Positions 17,497-26,040 are shown, numbered from the stretch's first letter. The stretch is 37,628 nt of DNA from Coprococcus sp. (GCA_022793995.1 JAAWDY010000047.1:1-37628); one strand, 5' to 3'. Program-made: numbers and translations. The notes: generated from the sequence alone by a model not told the origin.

Positions 17497-18545
17497 GCAT
17501 ATTGTCTGGTGCGGGGGAAGGACATAGAAGAAAGTAGAAAAAGACTATATGATTTGCTACAGTTTTATTTTGACGGTAGATACCAAAAGGAGCAGCGTTT
17601 TAGAGTGATTTGCGCCGATCTGCAGAAGGATAACTTTGGTATGGATGAGCAGGAATACATTGAGTTGGCGAATCGGATCGATACAGTAATCAATGCGGCT
17701 GCCAGTGTGAAACACTATGGCTCGTATAAGTATTTTGAAGAGGTAAATGTAGGGACAACGAGAAGGTTGATAAAATTTTGCTTGGAAGCCCACGCTAAAT
17801 TAATTCACACATCAACATTGGGGGTATCAGGAAATAGTTTTGCAGATACTTTTGATGGTTATACAAGTGAGGAAGAGAAACATTTTTACGAAAATAAACT
17901 ATATATCGGTCAACCATTAGATAATGTATATGCACGAAGTAAGTTTAATGCAGAAAAGATTGTCTTTGAGAGTATAGGTCAAGGATTGCAGGCCAACATT
18001 ATGCGAATGGGAAATTTGACGAACCGATTTAGTGATGGTGTATTCCAGAAAAATTATGCAACGAATGCATTTTTAATGCGCATAAAAGCAGTACTGGAAA
18101 TGGCTATGATTCCAGATTATCTTGAGGAGCTTTATTTAGAATTTACGCCCATTGACGCGGCGGCATCTGCGTTATGACACTTGTGAGACATTTTAATACG
18201 AACCAGACGGTATTTCATATTAATAGCGATAAAGTGGTCTATATGGATAAATTATTGGATTATTTTCGGAAGCTTGGATGTAAACTTGAAATGGTAAACA
18301 GCAGTAAATTTACAGAATGCTTGCGCAATACGATGAAAGAAAGCGGACGAGAATATATTTACGAGACATTTATCAATGATGTGGACTCCGATGACCGGTT
18401 GAATTACGATAGTAAGATCCGCATTGAGAATCGTTTTACGGTGGATTATTTAAAACGGCTTGGTTTTGAGTGGCCGGAGATCGGGCTTGAATATTTAAGG
18501 AAGTATATAGATTATTTTAGAAAAATTGGATATTTGGAGGTGTAG
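17497..18545 (+). pseudogene. NRPS remnant: terminal thioester reductase domain
   Basis: From AYCLVRGKDIEESRKRLYDL the sequence follows NRPS/CAR-type thioester reductases (Male-sterility/NAD-binding 4): VINAAASVKHYGSYKYFEEV, HTSTLGVSG, and VYARSKFNAEKIVFE with the YxxxK catalytic pair. The N-terminal nucleotide-binding motif (GATGFLG-type) is deleted. A one-base loss near 18169-18176 (AAASA-L-stop versus -MTLVRHFNTNQTVFHIN) shifts to the frame that ends at 18545. Such domains release the peptide as an aldehyde with NAD(P)H, so the ancestral product was probably an acylated dipeptide aldehyde (inference). Confidence 0.8.
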
Positions 18546-18548
18546 AAT

Positions 18549-18794
18549 ATGTTGCTTGAACAGGTGAAAAGGATATTATTGCGATATACGGAAAACCCTA
18601 AAATCACTGAAATCACGGAAGAGACTCAATTGATTGCTGACTTGGGATTGTCTTCATTCGATCTGGTTTCGATAGTTATGGAATTTGAGGATGAATTTAA
18701 GATTGAGATATCAGATCGGGATATTCGTAAGTTTATTTGCGTCAATGATATAGTGGGATATCTGGGGAAAACAAGGATAGGTATACAGACTTAG
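18549..18794 (+). CDS. Acyl carrier protein of the decayed NRPS cluster
   Basis: This 81-residue four-helix carrier protein has the phosphopantetheine motif ADLGLSSFDLVSIVMEFEDE (Ser about residue 36). The frame is intact with GGAGGT eight bases before the ATG. It starts three bases after the reductase remnant. In related gut clusters a free-standing carrier accepts the acyl group from the adjacent AMP ligase and donates it to the starter condensation domain. Both partners are dead here, so this ACP is an orphan unless it serves another pathway. Confidence 0.85.
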   Translation: MLLEQVKRILLRYTENPKITEITEETQLIADLGLSSFDLVSIVMEFEDEFKIEISDRDIRKFICVNDIVGYLGKTRIGIQT

Positions 18795-18895
18795 TACGAT
18801 TATGGAGGGAGCGGAGCCTGCAAAAATAATCCGAAGATAAGCTGTCTTCGATAAAAATGGGGTTGCCGGTTTGTACCGATTTTCCGATGGATTCA

Positions 18896-18924
18896 TTGCA
18901 AGGGCAACCGGATTATGATATTAT
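18896..18924 (+). promoter_or_regulatory. Promoter for the Rpn-like gene
   Basis: TTGCAA (18896-18901), a 17-bp spacer and TATTAT (18919-18924) lie 32 bp before the ATG at 18956. Confidence 0.5.
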
Positions 18925-18955
18925 AAGCATAAGAATCGAAGGGCAGGTGCGTGAA

Positions 18956-19833
18956 ATGGAGAAAGAAAACCGGGAACATAAGGATAGTCTTTTGTCGACC
19001 TCTTTTACCAGGATGAGACGGCAAAGAAAAACCTGCTGAGCCTGTATAATGCGTTACATGACACGGATTATCAGGATGAGGAGGCCGTCCGGAAGGTTGG
19101 GATTGAAGATGTCCTGTACAAGAATTTCAAGAATGATATCTCGTTCGAGGTGGATGGCAAGGTGTTGGTACTGGGGGAACATCAAAGCAGCGTTAACCCC
19201 AACATGTGCCTGCGCTTTTTGATGTACGTAGGGCGTGCCTACGAGCAGTTGGTGGATAAAAAAGCCCGCTATCGGACAACGCTGGTGAAGATACCTACCC
19301 CGGAATTTTATACCTTCTATAACGGAAAAAAGGAACAGCCATTGGAACAGGAATTAACACTGTCAGATGCGTTCCTTAATCCGGCTGGGACAAATTCTGT
19401 AGAATTAAGAGTGAAGGTGATTAATATCAATTCAGATAAAGCGCATGAGATTCTGGGAAAATGTGGAATACTAAAAGAATACAGTGAGTTTATCGGTACA
19501 GTCAGAAAGCATGCAGGGGAAAACGGCGCTATTCAGAAGGCAATCCGGGAATGCATCGAACGCGGAATATTAGCGGACTATCTGAAACGGAAAGGAAGCG
19601 AGGTGGAAAATATGTTGATTGCAGAATATAGCTACGAGGAAGATATACAGGTAAAACAGGAGGAGGCAAGACAGGAAGGACGTCAGGAAGGACTCCGTGA
19701 GGGATTGCTCTTGTCCGCTAAGATTTTCCGGGCGGTGAAGAAGCAGGCAGATGCGGCAGATGAAAAAATAGCACAGGAAGTGGGCTGTACCGTCGAAGAT
19801 GTCCAAAATACAAAGAAAATGTTTGGTATTTAA
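18956..19833 (+). pseudogene. Rpn-family nuclease/transposase-like gene, frameshifted near the start
   Basis: The frame from ATG 18956 reads MEKENREHKDSL, then goes out of register and stops at about 19039. Adding one base near 18991-18993 restores VDLFYQDETAKKNLLSLYNA and joins the long frame ending at 19833 (about 292 residues). The body matches Rpn (PD-(D/E)XK, recombination-promoting nuclease) proteins: LVLGEHQSSVNPNMCLRFLM with the ExQ catalytic element, then KIPTPEFYTFYNG. A C-terminal segment has QEEARQEGRQEGLREGL repeats. An internal start at 19150 could make a truncated product lacking the N-terminal catalytic residues. Confidence 0.8.
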
Positions 19834-19865
19834 TCCAACGCTATTTTTTAGTTTCAAATAATGGA

Positions 19866-19907
19866 ACAGGTGAGTCAGTGAAGCAAGCAGATCATTGGCT
19901 TACCTGT
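19866..19907 (+). terminator. 16-bp hairpin between convergent genes
   Basis: ACAGGTGAGTCAGTGA pairs over its full 16 nt with TCATTGGCTTACCTGT around a 10-nt loop. Three of the pairs are G-U and occur only in plus-strand RNA. No T-run follows, so it is either a weak terminator of the Rpn gene or an mRNA 3'-end structure. Confidence 0.45.
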
Positions 19908-20000
19908 CCCGAGACTGTGTATTTCCTGACAGAAGCAAATATTTTGATAAATAATTTATATCTCACACTATCGCTGAGCGATCATCTGATGTTCTGCAAG

Positions 20001-20471
20001 TCACTTTATCCGCACTAATTTTACAATCCAATAAAACAAGTCCCCGAACACCAGAACCAGGATGAAGAGGGTAAACCATCCTGGCAGATCCTTTTGCATC
20101 AGGGAAAAGAATGTCATGAGGGAGAAATCAAAGACTACGATCACTTTCATGGTTTTCAGCAAATATTTTAGCGTCCGGTAGACGCGAGTCTGGTTATCCT
20201 CCGTCACGCTCACGCCGGTATTCCATACTCTGGGGAAATGCTCAACGGCTGAGAGAAAAAGATACATGAGCCATGTCATGACCGGAAGGATAAGGAGTTC
20301 TATCTTTCCTCCCCAGCGGTCAATGTTCCCGTTCCAGTCATAGTGCATCGGTATCTTATCCGGGATACTATGCCAACGTATGAGCATATAAAATGCGGCG
20401 CCGATGAGCATAGTTAGGCACAGAATTTCTAATATGATATCCATTTTCGTTTTTTTAATCTCGATTTTCAT
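20001..20471 (-). CDS. DUF1648-containing membrane protein
   Basis: This 156-residue protein has four predicted membrane helices (about 12-30, 55-75, 105-122, 132-150). The DUF1648 signature follows the first helix (WHSIPDKIPMHYDWNGNIDR), as in SdpI-like immunity/signalling proteins. The start at 20471 is chosen for AAAGGAG just upstream; a longer frame to 20516 overlaps the previous gene. It is the third gene of a PadR operon. Its exact role is unknown. Confidence 0.75.
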   Translation of the reverse strand: MKIEIKKTKMDIILEILCLTMLIGAAFYMLIRWHSIPDKIPMHYDWNGNIDRWGGKIELLILPVMTWLMYLFLSAVEHFPRVWNTGVSVTEDNQTRVYRTLKYLLKTMKVIVVFDFSLMTFFSLMQKDLPGWFTLFILVLVFGDLFYWIVKLVRIK

Positions 20472-20503
20472 TGAAATTCTCCTTTCCTGCTTTTGCATCT
20501 CCT

Positions 20504-21145
20504 TTACTGCATCCACAGACCTTCCAGTTCCATATCCTGGTTAAAATAAATAGTGTACATAACGTTTGCGTTTTCATATGCAGCATGCATCTGCACGATG
20601 GCGCTCTTTTTGCCGCTCTGGGTCAGTTCCACGATGTAAGTATTCCCTACGGACTGCCGCGCCCCCCAATCCGGTCCGATAAGAGCTTTTCCGTCCCTTA
20701 GATCATTTTGCTCCAGCACCATCTTCATCTTTTCGTCGCAAATTTCTTTCAGGGCGTCATAATCGTCTTTGTCCAGAAGATCAATCACGGTTTCCGCCTG
20801 GCTCATGACGGTCTCTTTGTCAAATATCCTGCTGTCCTCAATCCAAATCTGTTTGGGAAGGCTCCACCATATGAAACCAACGATGGCGGCGACGATCAAA
20901 CCAACGACGACGAGTACGGTCAGTAAGATTTCGTTCCGGTGTTTTTTGAATTCACTGTCGGAAAAATTATTGTTAAATTCGTCGGCGACCTCGTTGGGAA
21001 GCCCTATCTGATCGATGATTTCCTGTACGGTCTTACCGTCTTCAAGCCCGGAGGTGAACTCGGAGAGCAGTTGCTCTTTTATCTCTTTTCGTCTTTTCCG
21101 GGAACACTTTAATTTACTGATGATCTGATTAATATATCTATTCAT
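20504..21145 (-). CDS. HAAS-domain membrane protein with DUF3887-like C-terminus
   Basis: The 213-residue protein begins with the HAAS/DUF1700-type helical domain that typically accompanies PadR regulators (INQIISKLKCSRKRRKEIKE, then QIGLPNEVADEFN, about 1-60). One membrane helix (about 73-95) and an extracytoplasmic DUF3887-like domain (about 115-213) follow. Its start overlaps the end of the PadR gene by 8 bp, indicating translational coupling. HAAS proteins are thought to work with PadR in envelope-stress-like signalling (family knowledge). Confidence 0.75.
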   Translation of the reverse strand: MNRYINQIISKLKCSRKRRKEIKEQLLSEFTSGLEDGKTVQEIIDQIGLPNEVADEFNNNFSDSEFKKHRNEILLTVLVVVGLIVAAIVGFIWWSLPKQIWIEDSRIFDKETVMSQAETVIDLLDKDDYDALKEICDEKMKMVLEQNDLRDGKALIGPDWGARQSVGNTYIVELTQSGKKSAIVQMHAAYENANVMYTIYFNQDMELEGLWMQ

Positions 21146-21494
21146 CTTTTTTACCCTCCATAATCATTGTGGCGCTGCGGTTAATATCTTCCCATAATGC
21201 CTGGATCTCTTTTAAAGCATTTCTTCCAGCGTCGGTAATTACATAATATTTTCTTGGTACCTTTTTCCCGGCCGCTTCACTCCAGCGGCTCTCCACATAC
21301 TTGTCGTCTTCAAGCCGGTAAAGGATGGGATATAATGTTCCTTCTTTGAGTAGGAAACGGTCGTTGCTTTTTTCGCTTAATTCATTGATGATCTGATAGC
21401 CGTATTTTGCGTCTTCTTCCAGAAGTTTTAAGACCAGAATGTCTAGAACTCCTTTTTTCATCTGAGCCTCGTATTTTGCATTCAGTACAGTCAC
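21138..21494 (-). CDS. PadR-family transcriptional regulator
   Basis: This 118-residue PadR protein shows the winged helix (KKGVLDILVLKLLEEDAKYG, YQIINELSEKS, LKEGTLYPILYRLEDDKYVE, RKYYVITDAGRNAL) and a C-terminal dimerisation helix. The GTG at 21494 is taken as start. An internal ATG (MKKGVLD, eleven codons in) with GAGG upstream is also possible. First gene of the PadR/HAAS/DUF1648 operon, probably autorepressed from palindromes in its promoter. Confidence 0.85.
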   Translation of the reverse strand: MTVLNAKYEAQMKKGVLDILVLKLLEEDAKYGYQIINELSEKSNDRFLLKEGTLYPILYRLEDDKYVESRWSEAAGKKVPRKYYVITDAGRNALKEIQALWEDINRSATMIMEGKKDE

Positions 21495-21505
21495 CCCGCT
21501 TTGAG

Positions 21506-21555
21506 ATACTTAGTATTACTAAATATATTATATCACAATGTAATGTGGATGACAA
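21506..21555 (-). promoter_or_regulatory. PadR operon promoter with overlapping operator palindromes
   Basis: On the minus strand, TTGTCA (21555-21550), a 17-bp spacer and a perfect TATAAT (21532-21527) form the promoter. Immediately downstream lie two overlapping palindromes, TTAGTAtTACTAA (21510-21522) and ATACTtAGTAT (21506-21516). These are well placed to block transcription when bound by PadR. Confidence 0.65.
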
Positions 21556-21667
21556 TCCTATGAGAGAAAATATTCTACTCCTTATTTGCTTCCTGATTTG
21601 CATAATCTTTTGCGGTAGGTTATCTTGTGGATACGTTCCAGATATGCTAAACTGGACACACGATGGA

Positions 21668-22299
21668 ATGGAGGGTGGAGAAAGAATAGTGAGGCTGATT
21701 ATTACAGATACAGGTTTTATATGGAATCAGGATAATCCGTTCCTTAAAAAGTATAGAAATATTGTTTTGGTTGTCTGCCTGCACGGGAGGGCAGTCACAA
21801 ACAAGTATGAATGTTTTGTTTCGCCATATGTTTCTCGCGCAACGGCGTTTGGAACCCGTGAACCCGAACACATATCCGGCAACGCGTTTCATAAAGGGAA
21901 AGATGCAGACACAGGAACAGAGAAATATGGTATGGCGGATCCCAGATTTCAGGCGTTGGTGTCTGTCGGGGAAAAGTTGAACGAAGAAATGGGATACCAT
22001 GACGACCTTGTGTTTCTTACAGATAATGAGCCAAGTACTCTTTATCCGTATTGTGTTCTCAAAGAATTGAACGAATACAATAAGCTCCATCTTGTGGCAA
22101 TGTACTCCGGGAACAGAGAATAAGACTGGCTGCGGCAAACAACATCCCATTTCAGAGTGAAATATGCCCTTCAATTGGACCGTGCGCGGGAACATGTAAG
22201 AAATGCGATGCGGAATCTGAGTATTTAAAGAAACAACTGGAAAAAATTCCGGAGGAAAAGCGCGTTTATCCACAATTTAATCCAAGCGAGGAGGGGTAG
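21668..22299 (+). pseudogene. Unrecognised Cys-rich protein, one-base frameshift
   Basis: A frame reading VTNKYECFVSPYVSRATAFG, DPRFQALVSVGEKLNEEMGY and LVFLTDNEPSTLYPYCVLKE stops at 22123. Adding one C at about 22107 (TACTCC-CGG) continues it as REQRIRLAAANNIPFQSEIC, then a CPSIGPCAGTCKKCD cluster (Cys spacing CX5CX3CX2C), to a stop at 22299 just before the radical SAM gene. The Cys cluster could bind a metal or Fe-S centre. I do not recognise the family. The start is uncertain; 21668 is the first ATG in frame after a low-quality leader. Confidence 0.5.
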
Positions 22300-22301
22300 G
22301 T

Positions 22302-22958
22302 ATGATAGGGGATATAATGTCCATTTCACGCCTTAGAATGGGGACCGACGGAAAAGGCGTAACCACGCTGGTTGCGTTTTTTGGCTGTCCGCTGCACTGC
22401 AAATATTGTATAAATAACTTTTGCCATGAGGATGAAGAGCATTCTGACAGCGTCCCGAGAGGCGCTTATACATCGAAAGAACTGATAAAAATTCTGGAAA
22501 AGGATGATCTATATTATCGTATGTCCGGAGGGGGAGTGACATTCGGGGGAGGAGAGCCGCTTCTTCAATCCGCTTTTATCCATGAGGTATGTAAACTGGC
22601 AGATCCAAGCTGGCAGATGAGAATAGAAACATCGTTGAACGTGCCTTGGCGGTATATAGAACCCATAATTCATGATATAGATGAGTGGATTATTGATATC
22701 AAAGATATGAATCCTCATATATATAAAGCCTACACAGGAGTCAGATACGATAATCTGATCGAAAATATATTCAGGCTAAAAGAATGGGTAGACACTTCAA
22801 AGTTACATGTGAGGGCGCCGAGGATTCCTGAATTTAATGAAGAGAAAGATGCGGAGGAGTCTGTGAAATGGGTAAAGGATATCTTAGATGTAGAGCCGGA
22901 AGTGTTCGATTACATTCAGACTGTGTTGATAAAAAGGATGGCGATGAGGAAATATTAA
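22302..22958 (+). CDS. Radical SAM protein, glycyl-radical-enzyme activase-like
   Basis: This 218-residue protein carries the radical SAM cluster motif CPLHCKYC (CX3CX2C, about residues 29-36) followed by GGGVTFGGGEPLLQ. It then follows PFL-activase-like proteins (IETSLNVPWRYIE, DEWIIDIKDMNPHIYKAYTG, RAPRIPEFNEEKD). It lacks the extra ferredoxin insert of longer activases. The start follows GAGGAGGGG. The C-terminus (about residue 205 on, IKRMAMRKY) looks abrupt and may be truncated where the next damaged gene begins. It sits between two broken Cys-rich genes, suggesting a lost three-gene system. Confidence 0.7.
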   Translation: MIGDIMSISRLRMGTDGKGVTTLVAFFGCPLHCKYCINNFCHEDEEHSDSVPRGAYTSKELIKILEKDDLYYRMSGGGVTFGGGEPLLQSAFIHEVCKLADPSWQMRIETSLNVPWRYIEPIIHDIDEWIIDIKDMNPHIYKAYTGVRYDNLIENIFRLKEWVDTSKLHVRAPRIPEFNEEKDAEESVKWVKDILDVEPEVFDYIQTVLIKRMAMRKY

Positions 22959-22966
22959 GTGCACTT

Positions 22967-23277
22967 ATGGGGCTGATTGGAGCCTGCAATAATAATCCCC
23001 AAAACAGCAGGTACGGATAAGATCGTGATGAAAGCGCTGGCATATCCACTCCTCTATCGGGAGATGGTTGATGAAAGTTTGTCGCAGATCGTGGATGAGA
23101 CCCATGCAGAGAAAAATATGGTGGTGTCGGACTGCGCCAAGTGTGCCTATCCTTGCGGAAACACCTCCGATTATGATATAGAGAAGATTTATGGGGTGGA
23201 GAGCGTAAACAGAGAGATTAAAAAGGAAATAATTTCGGAGTGTAAAGTTCTGGCGGCAGAGTCTTTACAACACAGTG
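22967..23277 (+). pseudogene. Fragment of a Cys-motif protein, possibly Hcp-related
   Basis: A frame reading ALMGLIGACNNNP goes out of register at about 22998. Removing one C from CCCC rejoins it as KTAGTDKIVMKALAYPLLYR and EKNMVVSDCAKCAYPCGNTS (CX2CX3C), then DYDIEKIYGVESV, and it is then cut off by the next gene. The CxxCxxPCGxTxDYD element recalls the N-terminal region of some hybrid-cluster (hydroxylamine reductase-like) proteins, but this is from memory and weak. It is clearly incomplete. Confidence 0.4.
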
Positions 23278-23295
23278 CTATATGGAGGCGTGATG

Positions 23296-24460
23296 ATGAA
23301 GAAACCATTACCGGTAGGTGTTGATAATTTTGAAAAAATGATAAAAGAGGATTACTACTATATTGATAAAACGATGTTTATCAAGGAACTGCTGGATTTG
23401 AAAGGAGAAGCCAATCTGTTCACACGTCCGAGAAGATTTGGAAAGACGTTAAACTTAAGTATGCTCCGGTATTTTTTTGAAGATACCGGGGATACAGAGC
23501 GAAACGAACGGAATAGAACGCTTTTTCAGGGGATGAAGATCCTGGAAGCCGGGGAAAACTACACGAATCAGATGGGAATGTTTCCTGTGTTTGAGCTGAC
23601 GCTGAAATCAGCGAAGCAGGAAGACTATGATATGGCTTATTATATGATAGAAAGTGCAGTCAGTACAGAGTTTGAACGGCACAGGAGCGTGGTGGAGAGT
23701 GGAAAAGAAGCGTTGTCCGCCAGGGAATATGAACAGTATACCGCTGTCGCAGAAGGAACGGCGGGAGAACAAACATATCATTTCGGTGCTAGATAAAAAG
23801 TACAGTGAGTATTTTGGATTTACAGAACCGGAAGTTTTGCAGATGATGTCTTATTATGAGGTGGAAAGCCGTTTTCCGACTATGAAAGAGTGGTATAACG
23901 GATATTTGTTTGGGGATACGGAAGTCTATAATCCGTGGAGCGTAATCAAGTTTATGTATGACTTAAACGCGGACATCCATGCATTTCCCCGCTCGTATTG
24001 GATTAACACCAGCTCCAATGACATTATTAAGGAGATGATCGTTAGGGCGGACCGTGAAATGAAAGGGCAGATTGAAACGCTTCTGGATGGCAAAACTCTG
24101 GATATTCAGGTGCATGAGGAGATTACTTATGGGGATATGCACAGCAATGAGGAGAATCTATGGAATTTTCTTTATTTTACCGGGTATCTGACAAAAGAAA
24201 GCGAGTACTTTAAGGAGTTATCCGTCTGTTTGCGAGCGCGAATTCCCAATATAGAGGTGAAGACCATTTACGGGAGCACGATCATGAATTGGATGAAAGC
24301 GATGATAAAAAAGGAAGATTTCCATGATCTGTACCGTTCGATGGAAGAGGGAGATGCCGGGAGGATGACAGACATATTGAGTGGGATTGCTATGGGGTCG
24401 CATTTTACAGAAAAGACTGCGAGGTCCGGTTTGGGACAAAACAAAGGAAATGATACAAAG
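23296..24460 (+). pseudogene. AAA/DUF1703 ATPase-nuclease-like protein, internally deleted
   Basis: The N-terminus (LPVGVDNFEKMIKEDYYYID, TRPRRFGKTLNLSML with the Walker A-like GKT) is that of the large AAA-ATPase-like/DUF1703 family. The frame ends at 23796. The rest is in another frame from [20 protein letters not shown] through [20 protein letters not shown] to about 24450. The segment with Walker B and the sensor region between them (roughly 100 residues or more) is missing, and the C-terminal PD-(D/E)XK part is cut off. GGAGG at 23284-23288 supports the start. Confidence 0.75.
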
Positions 24461-24462
24461 GT

Positions 24463-24516
24463 AACGGCGGAGCGAAATGGTAATGAGGTTATTCCATTTT
24501 GGATTCCGCCGTTTTT
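24463..24516 (+). terminator. Intrinsic terminator
   Basis: AACGGCGGA (24463-24471) pairs with TCCGCCGTT (24505-24513), and inside it AAATGG pairs with CCATTT. TTT follows. It lies between the DUF1703 remnant and the convergent TudS-like gene. Confidence 0.65.
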
Positions 24517-24539
24517 AGCGTATCAAGCCAAACCCGTGA

Positions 24540-25097
24540 TTAACGCAGGAGATCCATGCACTTCTCCGGTTCCGGCGCAAAAAGCGACGTTACTTTCACA
24601 CGATCGTCCAGGCGCTCTTCTTTCAGCATTTCTTTCAACACATCCATAAGGACGCCGGGACGCTTCACAAGATGGCAGTCGGAGAGCGTTTCGTCCAGGT
24701 CCTTTCGGCAGTCAAAGGAGCCGTACCAGTTTCCTTGGCAAGTGTAATCCACCCCGCAGCTCGGGCTTCCGTCCACCCCGACGAACCCGAGGACTTCAAA
24801 GAAGTCTTCGTTTGCCAGATATTCTTTTAGCTGCTCAATGACGGGAGCAAGGATACGGCGACAGTGGGAGCGGAAAAATACATTGTCAAACTGGTCGCTG
24901 ACATGCCCCCAGCGCTTTGCACCGTAGAGCGTGAATTCCGGGCAAGGAAGCTGTATGGCCTGGATCTCCTTGTCAATGACCTCGTGCATAAATTTTTTGC
25001 GGAGATTTTCTTCCGCATCAATTTCTTCTTGGTTGTACAGTACGACTTTGGAAGCTGTGTTAAGGATGCAGTGTGATACGAATACGATCTTTTTCAT
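24540..25097 (-). CDS. TudS-related putative desulfidase (CD3072 type)
   Basis: This 185-residue protein has three conserved cysteines: VSHCILN (Cys10), LPCPEF (Cys52) and [13 protein letters not shown] (Cys114). This is the arrangement in TudS/DUF523-type enzymes, where three Cys hold a [4Fe-4S] cluster that takes sulfur from thiolated bases such as thiouracil. It matches the CD3072-like branch. AGGAGG lies upstream of the ATG. No partner gene is adjacent on the same strand. Activity is inferred from the family. Confidence 0.72.
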   Translation of the reverse strand: MKKIVFVSHCILNTASKVVLYNQEEIDAEENLRKKFMHEVIDKEIQAIQLPCPEFTLYGAKRWGHVSDQFDNVFFRSHCRRILAPVIEQLKEYLANEDFFEVLGFVGVDGSPSCGVDYTCQGNWYGSFDCRKDLDETLSDCHLVKRPGVLMDVLKEMLKEERLDDRVKVTSLFAPEPEKCMDLLR

Positions 25098-25258
25098 GGT
25101 TTCATTCCTCCTTGGTATGTAAAAAATTAGTCTTGCTTATATTGAATTTTCTAAATTCCTTCTTTCCAAAATTACGACGCTCTGATTGCCGCTTTTTCAT
25201 TATGGATTATTCCACCGCCATGCAGGTACGGCATGGAGCTGGACTTCTGACATTGTAA

Positions 25259-25957
25259 TTAAAAAATAATATCGTCGTACCGGGCGGCGAGCCGGTCAAA
25301 ATGTTCGCGATCTATAACAATTTTTCCTCTCTGGAGTGAGAGAAAACCATTCTGCTCCATGTAGTCGATATGCCGGTACAGAGATCGCAGATTGATGTCA
25401 AGAAGCTCAGAGAGAGCTTTGCGCGTCAAAGGGCAGACATAAGGCGTCTTGTGCTGGGCTTGCAGATATAGATAGTGCCCCAGCATATCTTTGGGACGAA
25501 ATAGCTGCTTTTTCTCAGCAAGGTTCATACTGTGGTCGGAGATCTTGCCCATGACAACTAAAGTATGATAGCAGAGTTCATTATTCTGTCGGAGGATACA
25601 GATGAAGTCAGCGGCTGGAATCCGAAAAAGAAAGCAGTGGGTCTCAGCGACGACAAACGCCGTGTAAGACGGAATATTCATAATAAATTCTATCAGGCCC
25701 AGTATATGAGGCGGTTCCACATAATCAATGATACTATCAACGCTCCAGGAGATACGGTTCATAATCGTGACGCGTCCGCCAAGAAGAAGATAGAAATATT
25801 TTGCAGGATCCTTTTGGTAGATAATGGTGCGACCCTTTTCAGCGTTTATAAGCCAGCCGGACGGTACTAAATTCTCGAGTGCGGCGAAAGGATTCTCTTT
25901 ATCGTACTTTTCTTCAAGGATGATTCCCAGAGCCTTAACAAGGGTGTTATTATCCAT
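25259..25957 (-). CDS. Crp/Fnr-family transcriptional regulator, YeiL-like
   Basis: The 232-residue protein has an N-terminal cyclic-nucleotide-binding-type barrel (about 20-130, with IYQKDPAKYFYLLLGGRVTI), a long dimer helix and a C-terminal Crp helix-turn-helix (LTRKALSELLDINLRSLYRH, about 178-197). It lacks the N-terminal Cys set of FNR. The start at 25957 (MDNNTLVKAL) is chosen because the upstream 18 codons overlap the operator. It is divergent from the ECF/nucleoside operon. In E. coli the YeiL regulator sits beside the nucleoside hydrolase gene rihB, which supports a nucleoside-linked role here (known context, inferred function). Confidence 0.8.
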   Translation of the reverse strand: MDNNTLVKALGIILEEKYDKENPFAALENLVPSGWLINAEKGRTIIYQKDPAKYFYLLLGGRVTIMNRISWSVDSIIDYVEPPHILGLIEFIMNIPSYTAFVVAETHCFLFRIPAADFICILRQNNELCYHTLVVMGKISDHSMNLAEKKQLFRPKDMLGHYLYLQAQHKTPYVCPLTRKALSELLDINLRSLYRHIDYMEQNGFLSLQRGKIVIDREHFDRLAARYDDIIF

Positions 25958-26000
25958 AAAAAATCTATATATCCTTTTACTTATTATAAAAAATGACCAA

Positions 26001-26022
26001 TAAAATGACAAATGTCATTTTA
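26001..26022. promoter_or_regulatory. Perfect palindrome, likely Crp/Fnr-family operator
   Basis: TAAAATGACA and TGTCATTTTA are perfect 10-bp inverted arms around AA. The centre (26011.5) lies 41.5 bp before the start site expected for a -10 element TATAGT at 26041-26046, the position used by class II Crp/Fnr activators. A half-site copy (AAAATGACC) is just to the left. Confidence 0.7.
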
Positions 26023-26040
26023 TTTATTATAAAATTATGG

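Noticed and set aside
18830..18860. Small hairpin CGAAGA/TCTTCG after the ACP as a terminator
   Set aside because: Only six pairs and no T-run on the plus strand; a weak T-run exists only on the minus strand, where no gene ends.
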